Shown here one piece after another: positions 1 through 7,909 of a stretch of 56,223 bases of DNA (its first letter is position 1; each line of letters starts with the position of its first letter). The DNA is from Candidatus Aphodovivens avistercoris (GTDB lineage: Bacteria > Actinomycetota > Coriobacteriia > Coriobacteriales > Eggerthellaceae), in contig DVIW01000025.1 of the NCBI GenBank assembly GCA_018710945.1, positions 1-56,223 on the forward strand. Direction: 5' to 3'. The notes beneath the pieces were generated by a model, which was given only the letters and a program-made list of their open reading frames with translations, searched no databases and was not told the origin of the DNA. Made by a program: the position numbers and the translations under genes.

Positions 1-23
1 AGCAATCATAGGCGGATGACGCG

Positions 24-49
24 GAAACGGCCCCTCCCGGGGCCGTTTC
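24..49. terminator. Hairpin terminator of an upstream gene
   Basis: Perfect 11-bp arms GAAACGGCCCC and GGGGCCGTTTC around a TCCC loop. It probably ends a gene to the left of the window, or works in both directions. The T tract is weak (TTTCAG). Confidence 0.6.
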
Positions 50-161
50 AGTTCCAGATCGTTGTTTTCGCCCGCTGAGCTGGGCCTATGCCGGAATCTC
101 TCCCACAGAAACCACCGAAGAGCCTAAAAAAAGGAGAATTCGACCAGGAAGAGAACAATCT

Positions 162-881
162 ATGAGCGAACGAGAGAGAAAACCCCGGGCCCTTGTGGTT
201 GAAGACGATTCCTCGATCAGCGACGTCGTCTGCTCGACCCTCGAAGGCACAGGCATGCTGTGCACTCCCGCCTACTCCGGGACCGAAGCGCGCATGCTAA
301 TCGAGCGCGGCGATACCTTCGACCTGGCGGTATGCGATCTCATGCTGCCCGGGATGCCCGGCGAAGAAATCGTCTCGCTCATCCGCGAAGAAAGCGAGAT
401 GCCGATACTGGTGACGTCGGCAAAGGCGCAGGTCGTCGACCGCGTCGCGCTGCTTCGAATGGGCGCCGACGACTACCTGGTCAAACCTTTCGACCTCGAC
501 GAGCTCGTCGCTCGCGTCGAGGCGCTCCTCAGACGTTCGAAGCGTCCAGCGGACGGAATAAGCGATTCGGAAGACCTCCCCGCTTCGATATACGGGAAAT
601 GGGCCCTTTACGAAGACTCTAGAAAACTTGAGGCGGCGGGGAAGCCCATAAGGCTGACCCGCACCGAGTTCGACATCGTCGTCGCGCTCATGCGTCATCC
701 CCGCAAGGTGTTCACCAAACGCGAGCTCTATCGCGAGGTTTGGCGCGAGGACGCCGCCGTCGAGGAGAAGGCCGTCAACACCCACATCTCCAACATCCGC
801 GCCAAGCTCAAGGGGACGGGGACGGAGTCCTATATCGAGACCGTCTGGGGCATCGGCTTCAAGCTCGCGGAGATAGAGTGA
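162..881 (+). CDS. OmpR/VanR-type response regulator
   Basis: A 239-residue two-component response regulator. The receiver domain (about 9-124) has the acidic pair D15-D16, phospho-acceptor D59 in CDLMLPG, S86 and K108 in YLVKPF. The C-terminal winged helix (about 140-236) has the LTRTEFDIV and AVNTHISNIRAKL signatures of the OmpR family. The ATG is preceded by AGGAAG at about 8 nt; a second AAGGAGAA further upstream has no start after it. It is the first gene of a regulator / ABC ATPase / permease / kinase cassette, so it most likely controls the transporter in response to the kinase at 2843. This arrangement is typical of peptide-antibiotic sensing and resistance modules, but the substrate cannot be read from the sequence. 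Confidence 0.93.
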   Translation: MSERERKPRALVVEDDSSISDVVCSTLEGTGMLCTPAYSGTEARMLIERGDTFDLAVCDLMLPGMPGEEIVSLIREESEMPILVTSAKAQVVDRVALLRMGADDYLVKPFDLDELVARVEALLRRSKRPADGISDSEDLPASIYGKWALYEDSRKLEAAGKPIRLTRTEFDIVVALMRHPRKVFTKRELYREVWREDAAVEEKAVNTHISNIRAKLKGTGTESYIETVWGIGFKLAEIE

Positions 882-936
882 TGGCTCCGCTGACGTCCTT
901 CCCCGTAAATCGACACGGCGAATCTTTCAATTTTCT

Positions 937-965
937 TATAACTTCGAAGAAGGTTCGTGAACCTT
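937..965 (+). promoter_or_regulatory. Candidate promoter with palindromic operator before the ABC transporter
   Basis: A -10-like TATAAC at 937-942 is followed at 950-965 by the perfect dyad AAGGTTC-GT-GAACCTT, which would lie at the transcription start. It sits in the 136-bp gap between the regulator and the ATPase. No good -35 is seen, fitting an activator-dependent promoter. The regulator encoded just upstream is the obvious candidate ligand; this is inference. Confidence 0.4.
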
Positions 966-1017
966 TGCCTTCCATACTCGAATCGTCGAATGAGCCAACA
1001 GTTCGAAAGGAGAGAGT

Positions 1018-2016
1018 ATGGACGCCATAAAGACATCAGGCCTCACGAAGTCCTACGGGTCCAAGCGTGCCGTGGACGACATGAGCCTGACCGTCGGCGC
1101 CGGCGAGATCTACGGCTTCGTCGGCCGCAACGGCGCGGGCAAGTCGACCGTCATGAAGATGCTCGCGGGGCTGGTGCCGCCCACGTCGGGCGAGATAGAG
1201 GTGCTGGGGGAGCGGCAGACGCCCGGAAATACGAGCAGGAGGCTCGGCGCCCTCATCGAGAGCCCGGGCATCCATCCCGGGCTGTCGGGGCTGGACAACG
1301 TCATGGTGCGGGCGCTCGCCCTCGGCGTGCCGCGGGCGAAGGCCGCGAGCATGCAGGCGCTGGACATCGTGGGCCTCTCCGCCGTCGCGAAGAAGCGCGC
1401 GAAGACCTACTCGCTCGGCATGAAGCAGCGCCTGGGGCTCGCGCTCGCGCTGGTGGGGTCCCCCGACCTGCTGCTGCTCGACGAGCCGTTCAACGGGCTC
1501 GACCCCCAGGCCGTGCGCGAGGTGCGCACGACCATCATGAACCTGGCGCGCATGCGAAGCCTCACGGTGTTCATCAGCTCCCATGTGCTCGACCAGCTCG
1601 AGCGCATGGTAACTCGCTACGGCGTCATCCGCGACGGGAGGCTCGTGCGCGAGATGAGCGCCGAGGAGGTCGAGGCCGAATGCGCCGACTACCTCTCCAT
1701 CCGGGCGGCGGAGCCGCAGCTCGCGCTCGCGAGGCTGCAGGACGCGTTCCCCGAGGCCCGTTTCTCCGTCATGGCGGACGATGCCATCCGCGCCGAGGGG
1801 GGTGTCTCCGCCGAGGATGCCGGGCGGGCGCTCGCCGAGGCAGGCATCCCCGTCACGGAGCTGTTCGTCCACGAGCGCGACATAGAGGAGCTGTTCGTGG
1901 ACCTCATGGGTGCCGACCCGTCCATCCCCGCCCCCGACGATGCGGCATGGTCGCAGGCGGCGGGAGCGGAACCGCCCCGCAGACTCGTCGGGAAGGGAGG
2001 CGGTCGGAATGCTTAA
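1018..2016 (+). CDS. ABC transporter ATP-binding protein (BcrA-like)
   Basis: A 332-residue ATPase. Walker A is GRNGAGKST (about 36-44), the signature is SLGMKQRLG (about 130) and Walker B is LLLLDEPFNGLD. The C-terminal extension of about 110 residues is usual in DrrA/BcrA-type exporters. The chosen ATG has AAAGGAGAG close upstream; an overlapping frame that begins at 957 is arginine-rich and not a gene. It partners with the permease at 2009, whose start overlaps its stop by 8 bp. The family exports or removes peptide antibiotics such as bacitracin or lantibiotics; the substrate here is unknown. Confidence 0.93.
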   Translation: MDAIKTSGLTKSYGSKRAVDDMSLTVGAGEIYGFVGRNGAGKSTVMKMLAGLVPPTSGEIEVLGERQTPGNTSRRLGALIESPGIHPGLSGLDNVMVRALALGVPRAKAASMQALDIVGLSAVAKKRAKTYSLGMKQRLGLALALVGSPDLLLLDEPFNGLDPQAVREVRTTIMNLARMRSLTVFISSHVLDQLERMVTRYGVIRDGRLVREMSAEEVEAECADYLSIRAAEPQLALARLQDAFPEARFSVMADDAIRAEGGVSAEDAGRALAEAGIPVTELFVHERDIEELFVDLMGADPSIPAPDDAAWSQAAGAEPPRRLVGKGGGRNA

Positions 2017-2794
2017 CATGATCCGCGCGCAGATGTACCGCATCGCGAAATCGCGCTCGATTTGGGCGGTGTGCCTCATCATCGCCTTGTTCGTTCTCGC
2101 CACCCCCTTCGCCCTCTGGCTGTACCAGGTATGGCCGGCGTTCGCCGCAACGGGGATCGTCGAGCTGCCCGACGATCCCCTGCCCCTGCTGCGGATCTGG
2201 GGCGTGTCCGTCGTCGGCGGATCTGCCTTCCCGATGATGGTCGGCGTCCTGCTGGCGCTGGTGTTTTCCGAGGATTTCAAATCGGGGTACGTGAAGAACC
2301 TCGTCCAGGCCCGCGGAGGGCGCGTCTCCTACGCGCTGTCGGCGGCAGCGTGCAGCGTGATCGTCTCCTGCGCGGTGACGGTCGGCGCCGCGGCGCTAGT
2401 CGCCCTGGCCCTGGCTGCCCAGGGGTACCCGTTCGCCATGCCAACGGGAACGGAGGCGCTCGGATGGATGGCCCAGGTCGCCTTATGCTCGGTCGCCTAC
2501 GCGGGCGTCGCCGTGCTAGTCGTACTCGTCACAGGGTCCGAGGCCGCAGGCGTCGTGGCGGCCGTGGTCGTGGGCGGCGGGATGGTGGAGACCGCCCTCA
2601 GGCTCGTCTTGGCGAACATCCCCGGCGCGCCCGCCGCGGTCCGAGACTGTCTGGACTCTTACCTTGCGGTCGACATCGCGCAGCTCGGCCAGGGGATCGT
2701 CTGCGATCCTTTGACCTACGCGCAGGCCGTCGCGACGCTGGCGGCGGCAGTGGTCCTTTGGCTCCTCGTCATACGCAGGAAGAGCCTAGCTTAA
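2009..2794 (+). CDS. ABC transporter permease (ABC-2 type)
   Basis: A 261-residue membrane protein with about six hydrophobic segments, starting with RSIWAVCLIIALFVLATPF and ending with AVATLAAAVVLWLLVIRRK. The ATG at 2009 is preferred over an in-frame start at 1910: it follows GGGAGGCGG and overlaps the ATPase stop by 8 bp, giving translational coupling. The layout (N-terminal cytoplasmic helix, large loop after TM1, central TM cluster) fits lantibiotic-immunity or bacitracin-type ABC-2 permeases. It forms the membrane part of the transporter with the preceding ATPase. Confidence 0.88.
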   Translation: MLNMIRAQMYRIAKSRSIWAVCLIIALFVLATPFALWLYQVWPAFAATGIVELPDDPLPLLRIWGVSVVGGSAFPMMVGVLLALVFSEDFKSGYVKNLVQARGGRVSYALSAAACSVIVSCAVTVGAAALVALALAAQGYPFAMPTGTEALGWMAQVALCSVAYAGVAVLVVLVTGSEAAGVVAAVVVGGGMVETALRLVLANIPGAPAAVRDCLDSYLAVDIAQLGQGIVCDPLTYAQAVATLAAAVVLWLLVIRRKSLA

Positions 2795-2842
2795 ACTGGG
2801 ATTCGGCCAGATCGGCCAACGGAACGAAGGGAGGCGACGAAC

Positions 2843-3754
2843 GTGCTAGGGGTCGCGATCGCATGCGTGCTCGCATGCCTGTTGACTGCGACGGTGCTCC
2901 TATACGAGCACGAGCTCGCACGCATCGCACACTTCACAAAACGCCGCGACCGCACGGAGAACGAGCGCATCGACGTTGGGTTCCCGACCCCCGGCATCTC
3001 CTCGGTCGCCGCAGCGGTGAACGGCGCGCTCGACGATCTTCGCGACGAGCGCGCCGCCATGGCTCGGCGCGAAGAGGCATTCCGGCGCGATCTCGCCTCC
3101 CTCTCGCACGACATCCGCACCCCGCTCGCAGGGGCCCAGGGATACATCCAGCTACATGACCGCAGCTCGAACTCCGAAGAAAAGGACCGCTATCTGAGAG
3201 AGGCGGCATCACGCCTATCCGCCATGCGAGAGCTCACTGACATGCTCTTCGGCTACTCGAAGGCGATCGACGAAGATTCCCCTCTTGAGATTGAGGATGT
3301 CGAGGTAATGCCCGCTCTCGCATCGGTTCTGGCCAACGCCTACCCGCAATTCGTAGAACGCGGATGGGAGCCTTCCATCCGCTTCGACGACGAAGGCGTT
3401 CGCGTCATGGCGGACGAGGATTCGATGGAGCGCATTTTCTCCAATCTCATCACCAATGCGCTCCGCCACGGAATATCCGCCCCAGCCATCTCTCAAAGGG
3501 TTGTTTTTCTCTCTGGAGCAGAGGCCAAGAGCATGGTCGAAATCGCGTTTTCCAACGAGACCGAAGACGCCGATTCCATCGATGCAGATCGCCTCTTCGA
3601 AAGGTTCTACCAAGCGGATGTCGCGCGCCGCGAAAACGGGTCGGGGCTAGGTCTCGCAATTGTGGCCAGCCTCTGCTCGAAAATGGGCGGGGAGGCCGAG
3701 GCCCGCATAGACGGATGCATGCTGACCATCACGGTGAGGCTTCCCGCCGCATAG
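2843..3754 (+). CDS. Sensor histidine kinase with a minimal sensor region
   Basis: A 303-residue kinase with a GTG start after AAGGGAGGCG. A single N-terminal membrane helix (about 3-21) is followed by a linker and the dimerisation domain with H89 in SLSHDIRTPLAG. The ATPase domain has the N box NLITNALRHG and the G box GSGLGLAIV. There is no extracellular sensor domain and only one clear TM segment, so the signal is probably read at the membrane or from the adjacent transporter, as in other transporter-coupled kinases. It is the likely partner of the regulator at 162. Confidence 0.92.
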   Translation: MLGVAIACVLACLLTATVLLYEHELARIAHFTKRRDRTENERIDVGFPTPGISSVAAAVNGALDDLRDERAAMARREEAFRRDLASLSHDIRTPLAGAQGYIQLHDRSSNSEEKDRYLREAASRLSAMRELTDMLFGYSKAIDEDSPLEIEDVEVMPALASVLANAYPQFVERGWEPSIRFDDEGVRVMADEDSMERIFSNLITNALRHGISAPAISQRVVFLSGAEAKSMVEIAFSNETEDADSIDADRLFERFYQADVARRENGSGLGLAIVASLCSKMGGEAEARIDGCMLTITVRLPAA

Positions 3755-3995
3755 GCAAGTTACCCAACGACATTTTCTTCGCGCAACGTTCATCTCGCCG
3801 AAAGCCTGAAAGATCGCCTCGCTGCTAGGGAAGGCTATCTGGCCCAGCTTTTCCAGGCTTCGCAGCCCATTTCGCCTATTGCGCTCTCATCGAGCCGGCG
3901 CTTGTTAAACGGAACGAAACGCGAAAGAAAGGCCCGCTCAAGGCCAATGCGCGACTTCGAGACGAGGAAAGAAGATTAAATCCTTTGACTCAAAG
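3755..3995. other. Non-coding gap between convergent genes, containing a regulator remnant
   Basis: A 241-bp stretch between the kinase and the leftward membrane-protein gene. The only coding-like signal is the degraded fragment at 3835-3977, described separately. No strong terminator hairpin is visible. Confidence 0.5.
3835..3977 (-). pseudogene. Remnant of the C-terminus of an XRE-type regulator
   Basis: Read leftward, this stretch ends in KRRLDESAIGEMGCEAWKSW followed after two residues by a stop. The end of the intact XRE regulator at 5186 reads RRRLDEGEITGSDYEAWKSR. The shared pattern RRLDE-x-x-I-x-x-x-EAWKS, and the matching nucleotide runs TTCCAGGC and CATCGAGCC, point to a decayed paralogous copy. 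There is no start codon or DNA-binding domain. It may alternatively be a convergent short SHOCT-like motif. Confidence 0.4.
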
Positions 3996-4610
3996 CTACC
4001 ACGGAAAGAAAACATAGCAGAGCAAAGCGATCGCAATTGAGGAAAGGATCAAGACTGGCCTGTTCTTCGACCTTCCGTAGAACAGCACGAAGAAGCCGAC
4101 GGAGCCCGCAATGTCCATTGACAGCTGGAAGAGGCACGCGGGCATTTCGAGCGTCGTCATGATGGCGACGGCCTCCGCAGCCAAAGCCCCCACGGGCAAC
4201 GCATAGAGAACAGAACTGAAGGCGTTGTCCTTGTTCCAGAAATACAGGACCGAGGCGACTATCGCGCAGAAGACGGACAGCACCGAAAACATGACGAACA
4301 GGGATGCGCGGAAGCCGCCAGAGAACAAGGGGACAAACGTCCCGAGCGCGGCTTGCAGGCCGTAGAAGCTCAGCGTCATCCCGAACATGTACAGAAACGA
4401 GCTTATTCCGGCGCAGGCGTTAGAGCTGCTCAGCAGAACGATGACCGTATTGGAAATGATCCAGAAGCCGACCATGGTCTGGATGGAGGCGAATCCCCAT
4501 AGCGTTTCATAGGAGCAGAAGTCCGCAAGCCGGCAAACACACCCGACCAGGATGCCGACGCCGAACACGCACGCATACGACTTCGCGCTGCCGGTCAGAA
4601 CACCGCTCAT
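3996..4610 (-). CDS. Unknown membrane protein, about six TM segments
   Basis: A 204-residue, strongly hydrophobic protein with about six membrane helices (for example MVGFWIISNTVIVLLSSS, ASLFVMFSVLSVFCAIVAS, VLILSSIAIALLCYVFFPW at the C-terminus). It has many cysteines for a membrane protein. I do not recognise a family. The ATG overlaps the stop of the upstream NTF2-like gene in an ATGA arrangement, so the two are co-translated and possibly act together. Confidence 0.75.
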   Translation of the reverse strand: MSGVLTGSAKSYACVFGVGILVGCVCRLADFCSYETLWGFASIQTMVGFWIISNTVIVLLSSSNACAGISSFLYMFGMTLSFYGLQAALGTFVPLFSGGFRASLFVMFSVLSVFCAIVASVLYFWNKDNAFSSVLYALPVGALAAEAVAIMTTLEMPACLFQLSMDIAGSVGFFVLFYGRSKNRPVLILSSIAIALLCYVFFPW

Positions 4611-5077
4611 GGCGTCTCCAGCGCAGCGACGCGATCCCCGGATTCGACGGGATTAAGCCAAGGAACCTGCTCCCCCGGCGCGGATCCGCCGCATTCGTAC
4701 GGATCGTACCTGATCGTGCTACAGCCGAACTCCTTGAGAAAGGCGATCTTGCCATCGGGGCTCCAGCGCACCAGGGAAACTCCGTCGAACGACTCAGCCC
4801 TCCCGTCTGCCATCTCGTCCTCGAAATACCATTCGACGACCGTCTGGTCCCCTTTGTGGAAGAACTGCTCTATCTCCCATCGGCGAACCGTTCCCCTGGA
4901 ATTCCATTCTTCGAACCAATGCTTGACGGATCTGGCACCACGGTACACCGGGCCCCAGCTCTCGACGTATACGGCGTCGCTCGAGAAAAGGGCCTCTATG
5001 CCTCCGTCCGTCTTGTCCAGCCACATGGAAAACCAAGCGCGGATTTTCGCTTCCCTGTCCTTGAGAGCCTTATCCAC
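4607..5077 (-). CDS. SnoaL/NTF2-like protein
   Basis: A 156-residue protein with the cone-shaped NTF2-like fold pattern: helix (KIRAWFSMWLD), SSDAVYVESWGPVYRGARSV strand-helix, KHWFEEWN, then alternating strands (TVVEWYFEDEM, FDGVSLVRWSPDGKIAFLKEFG). A GTG start at 5077 is preferred to the longer in-frame ATG at 5113, because AAAGGAGCG lies 8 nt before it. Members of this superfamily include small-molecule binding proteins, isomerases and stress proteins, and no catalytic residues identify a reaction here. It is coupled to the membrane protein at 3996 by a 4-bp overlap. Confidence 0.78.
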   Translation of the reverse strand: MDKALKDREAKIRAWFSMWLDKTDGGIEALFSSDAVYVESWGPVYRGARSVKHWFEEWNSRGTVRRWEIEQFFHKGDQTVVEWYFEDEMADGRAESFDGVSLVRWSPDGKIAFLKEFGCSTIRYDPYECGGSAPGEQVPWLNPVESGDRVAALETP

Positions 5078-5185
5078 CAGCGCTCCTTTCGACCGAACGA
5101 GCAGGAGCCGCATGCCCGCTGAAGCCCGGAGGGGAGAGCAGGCTTGCGGACCGCCGGCAGAAGAGCCCTTCCGAGGGATCCGGGG

Positions 5186-5599
5186 CTACCCGACCCGGCT
5201 CTTCCAGGCCTCGTAGTCCGATCCGGTTATCTCCCCTTCATCGAGCCTGCGCCTCATCTCCGACCATTTCTCGATGGCGGCAACCAACTTCGGAGCATGT
5301 TCGCTCATACGATTTACGTCCAGTCTACCATCTTCCAGGGGAACGAGCCCGCAGGCGTCTTCGAGTCTGAAGAGGATCTCGAGGACGTCCCGGACGCTGC
5401 CGGTCTCTATCTCGATGAAAGCGTGGGGGTCGACCCCGACGGCTTCTGCGATTCGCCCGAGGACCTCATCGTTGGGTTGCCGCTTGCCCAATTCGTACAA
5501 GCGGATGGACGACTCGCTGACGCCGAGCTCCTTCGCTACTTCGGCCTGCGTCATCCCGGCAGCCTCGCGTGCCGAACGTATCCTCTTGCCGACGCTCAC
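5186..5599 (-). CDS. XRE-family helix-turn-helix regulator
   Basis: A 137-residue regulator. The GTG at 5599 is chosen because a perfect AGGAGG lies 6 nt upstream; a longer frame to 5782 has an unlike N-terminus. Residues about 4-60 form the Cro/C1-type HTH (RIRSAREAAGMTQAEVAKEL, SSIRLYELGKRQPN). The C-terminus ends in the short motif RRLDEGEITGSDYEAWK. An inverted repeat sits in its own promoter (see 5723-5758), suggesting autorepression. It probably controls neighbouring element genes or the divergent YraN-like gene. Confidence 0.88.
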   Translation of the reverse strand: MSVGKRIRSAREAAGMTQAEVAKELGVSESSIRLYELGKRQPNDEVLGRIAEAVGVDPHAFIEIETGSVRDVLEILFRLEDACGLVPLEDGRLDVNRMSEHAPKLVAAIEKWSEMRRRLDEGEITGSDYEAWKSRVG

Positions 5600-6077
5600 A
5601 AACACCCTCCTCGTCACAACCTGAAACTTGCCACGGAGCTCGAAGGCTCCCGCCAAACCTGCGGCAAGCCATGCGAGGAGGCACGATCGCCCAATGCGCT
5701 GCATCCTCATATCTCTACCGGAATTATAGGATGTTGTCGAACATCTCACCACCGGTGGCCCGGATACGCCGCCCTCATTCATCTTGTGCTCCGAGTTTCG
5801 CCAGAACCGACCCTTTCATCCGAAGCCCCTCCGCACGCCTTCAGTCACGTCAGCAACGCAGGGAACCCGCCGCCGACGCAAGGGCCGCGGCACTTTCCGG
5901 AAACTCTTCTCCATGATTCGCAGACCGAAGACCGGAAGACTTTCCGAAAACTGGCATCGGGAAATGCTGAACCACGCCGATTCCGCTTTCCCCCTTGCAC
6001 GTCGACGGAACCCCTGCGCCCTTCGTGCCACAAGGCGTTGGGCAGAGGGCCCAAGCCGAAACCGAAAGGGGTCGATC
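5600..6077. other. Divergent intergenic region with operator-like repeats
   Basis: A 478-bp region between the leftward XRE gene and the rightward YraN-like gene. Besides the promoter and operator at 5723-5758 it has two near-identical 14-mers, ACTTTCCGGAAACT at 5892-5905 and ACTTTCCGAAAACT at 5939-5952, 47 bp apart. Open frames crossing it have atypical composition and no ribosome site, so I see no gene here. Confidence 0.5.
5723..5758 (-). promoter_or_regulatory. XRE gene promoter with operator dyads
   Basis: A leftward TATAAT (5728-5723) is preceded by the perfect dyad GATGTT-GTCG-AACATC (5730-5745), exactly where the -35/-10 spacer would be, and by the perfect palindrome CCACCGGTGG (5749-5758). 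This is the expected geometry for an autorepressing Cro/C1-type protein. Confidence 0.55.
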
Positions 6078-6467
6078 ATGACTAAGAAACTGCAGGAACG
6101 CGCAATCGAAGCAGCGGCAAAGTACGTCGAACGCCGCGGATACGATGTTCTCGGCACCGCATGGTCTCCAGAAGAGGGAATCTCGATGGACGTCATCGCC
6201 AAAGACGGCGACACGGTCGTCTTCATCGACGTCAGCGCCCGCATCGGCATCGACAAGGGCCTTCCGCCCGAGGACCTCGCGGGATCCCGCCAGCGCATGG
6301 AGATCGCGGCGGCGAGGTGGCTGTCCGAGCAGGACGACGAAGAGCTCATCAACGTCTCGGTCAGATTCGACGCGATCGCGATGCTGGTGCTCGATGAGAA
6401 CCGGGCGCTGCTGAGGCATCACATCAACACCTTCGGCAGCGGAGACTTCACCGATTCGGCCGATTAA
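6078..6467 (+). CDS. YraN-like (UPF0102) nuclease-fold protein with altered active site
   Basis: A 129-residue protein starting at the ATG after GAAAGGGG. The order of elements matches YraN: helix (LQERAIEAAAKYVERRGYDVL), strand with acidic residue (ISMDVIAKDGDTVVFIDVSAR), then a helix starting with the LPPEDLAGSRQRM motif. In canonical YraN the two motifs read GEIDLI and FVEVKxR, supplying the E/D-ExK metal site. Here they read ISMDVI and FIDVSAR, so the lysine is lost and the glutamate is aspartate. A catalytic role is therefore doubtful; a DNA-binding or structural role in the element is possible. It is followed by a strong terminator. Confidence 0.7.
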   Translation: MTKKLQERAIEAAAKYVERRGYDVLGTAWSPEEGISMDVIAKDGDTVVFIDVSARIGIDKGLPPEDLAGSRQRMEIAAARWLSEQDDEELINVSVRFDAIAMLVLDENRALLRHHINTFGSGDFTDSAD

Positions 6468-6492
6468 GCCCCTTTCGGGCCGAAATCGGATC

Positions 6493-6523
6493 AGCCCCCA
6501 GGGTTTCACCTGGGGGCTTTTTC
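6493..6523 (+). terminator. Rho-independent terminator after the YraN-like gene
   Basis: Perfect 10-bp stem AGCCCCCAGG / CCTGGGGGCT with a GTTTCA loop, followed by TTTTTC. Confidence 0.9.
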
Positions 6524-6637
6524 TGTCTCGAGATCCTCCCGCACGGGGCTGCTCGTCCCGCACCCCGGCAGAGAGCTCGCTCTCTGCACTCTAACCGCTT
6601 CCAATCCAGATGGCTTGGAAGCGGTTGGCCGGATGCC

Positions 6638-6910
6638 TCACCCGAACAGCAGGTCGGACCAGAACTCCTTCGCCCCCGGTCCCGAGGAGGCGAGCATCTC
6701 GAACATGCGGCGCCGCATCTCGGGAGGCATCGACTCGAAATCCTCGCGCAGCGCCCTGTCCACCTTCTCCGTGCTCTCTCGCATGCCCTCGATTATCTCG
6801 GCCTTCTCCTCCGGGCTGTAGCTCTCGGGGTCGGACAGGGCGAGATCCGCCCGGAAATAGGCCACCTCGTGGTCTTCCAGCATCCGACGGTATTCTTCTT
6901 CGCTGATCAT
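6638..6910 (-). CDS. Small charged helical protein, unknown
   Basis: A 90-residue acidic protein, mostly helical by composition (EEEYRRMLEDHEVAYFRADL, SPEEKAEIIEGMRESTEKV, PPEMRRRMFEMLASS). Its ATG follows AGGGGGTGCG. It is divergent from parA, sharing the repeat-rich control region 6958-7117. I do not recognise a family. Its position suggests a small regulatory or accessory protein of the partition or transfer module. Confidence 0.7.
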   Translation of the reverse strand: MISEEEYRRMLEDHEVAYFRADLALSDPESYSPEEKAEIIEGMRESTEKVDRALREDFESMPPEMRRRMFEMLASSGPGAKEFWSDLLFG

Positions 6911-6957
6911 CGCACCCCCTATCCGAAAGAACCTTCCCGTCCATTGTACAGACCCTA

Positions 6958-7023
6958 TCTCACACGGATCTCACACCGGCCTCACACGAACCTAACGCGG
7001 ACCTAACGCGAGCCTCGCCCGCG
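6958..7023. repeat. Array of six 11-bp direct repeats
   Basis: Consecutive 11-mers TCTCACACGGA, TCTCACACCGG, CCTCACACGAA, CCTAACGCGGA, CCTAACGCGAG and CCTCGCCCGCG. The period equals one helical turn, so all copies face the same side of the DNA. They lie between the 90-residue gene and parA, next to a leftward TACAAT. The array is a good candidate for cooperative binding of ParB, an initiator or a regulator. Confidence 0.65.
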
Positions 7024-7040
7024 CGTCGCGCCGCAAGCCC

Positions 7041-7117
7041 TACTGTTCGAATTGAACAGTACAGTTCCGTACTGTCATATGCTAAACTGTGGATACAGTA
7101 CAGTTTCGTACGGTCAT
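7041..7117. promoter_or_regulatory. parA control region: dyad plus two long direct repeats
   Basis: A perfect dyad TACTGTTC-N5-GAACAGTA (7041-7061) overlaps the first of two 22-bp direct repeats (7057-7078 and 7096-7117) that differ at two positions. Each repeat contains CAGTACAGTT and CGTAC, and the first forms ACAGTAC-N6-GTACTGT. Between them lies TATGCT, a possible -10. The arrangement just upstream of parA fits autoregulation by ParA or ParB, or a centromere-like parS site. Confidence 0.6.
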
Positions 7118-7141
7118 TGATAGCGACCCGAAAGGCCAGAG

Positions 7142-7909
7142 ATGAAGACGATAGCCATAAGCAACTACAAGGGAGGCGTCGGCAAGACCACGACCGCGGT
7201 GAACCTGGCGTCCGTGTTCGCATCCAAAGGCAGGCGCGTGCTCCTCGTCGACCTCGACCCCCAGGCGTCGGCGACCGACTACTTCGGCCTCTACGGACGA
7301 GCCGAAGACGAGAGCCGCAGCACAATCGAGCTGCTCTACGGGCACGCTCCCGTCGCGGACCTCGCCTTCGAGACGGACGTCGAGGGGCTATCGGTGATCC
7401 CCTCGATAATCGACCTCGTCGACCAGAACGAGCTTCTGCTCCACGAGCAGACGCTCAAGTTCGTGCTCGCCGACGCGGCGGGAGACTACGACATCGCCAT
7501 CATCGACTGCTCGCCGGTGATGAAGAGGCTGGCGGTCAACGCCTACATCGCCGCCTCCGCGGGGGGCATGGTGGTGATCCCGGTCAAGCTCGACGGCTCG
7601 GTCATGAGGGGGACCGCACTCACGGTCAACGCCATGAGGCGGGTAAGCGACGCGCTGCGGCTCCCTACCCCCAACTTCAGGATCCTGCGGACGTGCGTCC
7701 CCGGGCGCCAGACGCGGAGCAACGCGACGGGCACCGAGGTCCTCGACAGGTTCTTCGCCGGCAGGCAGTTCGAGACGAGCATCCACTCCTCGACCAAAGT
7801 CGGCGAAGGCTCCTGGGTCTGGAAGCCGGTCGTCGACTACGCCCCGTCGAGCAGGCCCGCGCAGGACTACCTCGCCCTCGCCGAGGAGGTGGACCGTGAG
7901 CTCTCCTAA
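7142..7909 (+). CDS. parA: ParA-family partition ATPase
   Basis: A 255-residue ATPase with the deviant Walker A KGGVGKTT at 10-17, Walker A' [14 protein letters not shown] and the switch strand [15 protein letters not shown]. It lacks an N-terminal DNA-binding domain, so it is the short ParA (Soj) type. It forms dynamic polymers or gradients that segregate the element's circular form together with ParB. Its stop overlaps the parB GTG by 14 bp. ParAB pairs in ICEs are usually taken to mean the excised circle is maintained through division; here that is inference. Confidence 0.92.
   Translation: MKTIAISNYKGGVGKTTTAVNLASVFASKGRRVLLVDLDPQASATDYFGLYGRAEDESRSTIELLYGHAPVADLAFETDVEGLSVIPSIIDLVDQNELLLHEQTLKFVLADAAGDYDIAIIDCSPVMKRLAVNAYIAASAGGMVVIPVKLDGSVMRGTALTVNAMRRVSDALRLPTPNFRILRTCVPGRQTRSNATGTEVLDRFFAGRQFETSIHSSTKVGEGSWVWKPVVDYAPSSRPAQDYLALAEEVDRELS

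Noticed and set aside
5784..6077. N-terminal extension of the YraN-like protein
   Set aside because: The in-frame extension has unusual composition and no ribosome site, while the ATG at 6078 has GAAAGGGG and matches the family N-terminus.
6958..7117. CRISPR array
   Set aside because: The repeats are 11 bp and directly adjacent, or two 22-bp copies; there are no unique spacers of regular length and no cas genes.
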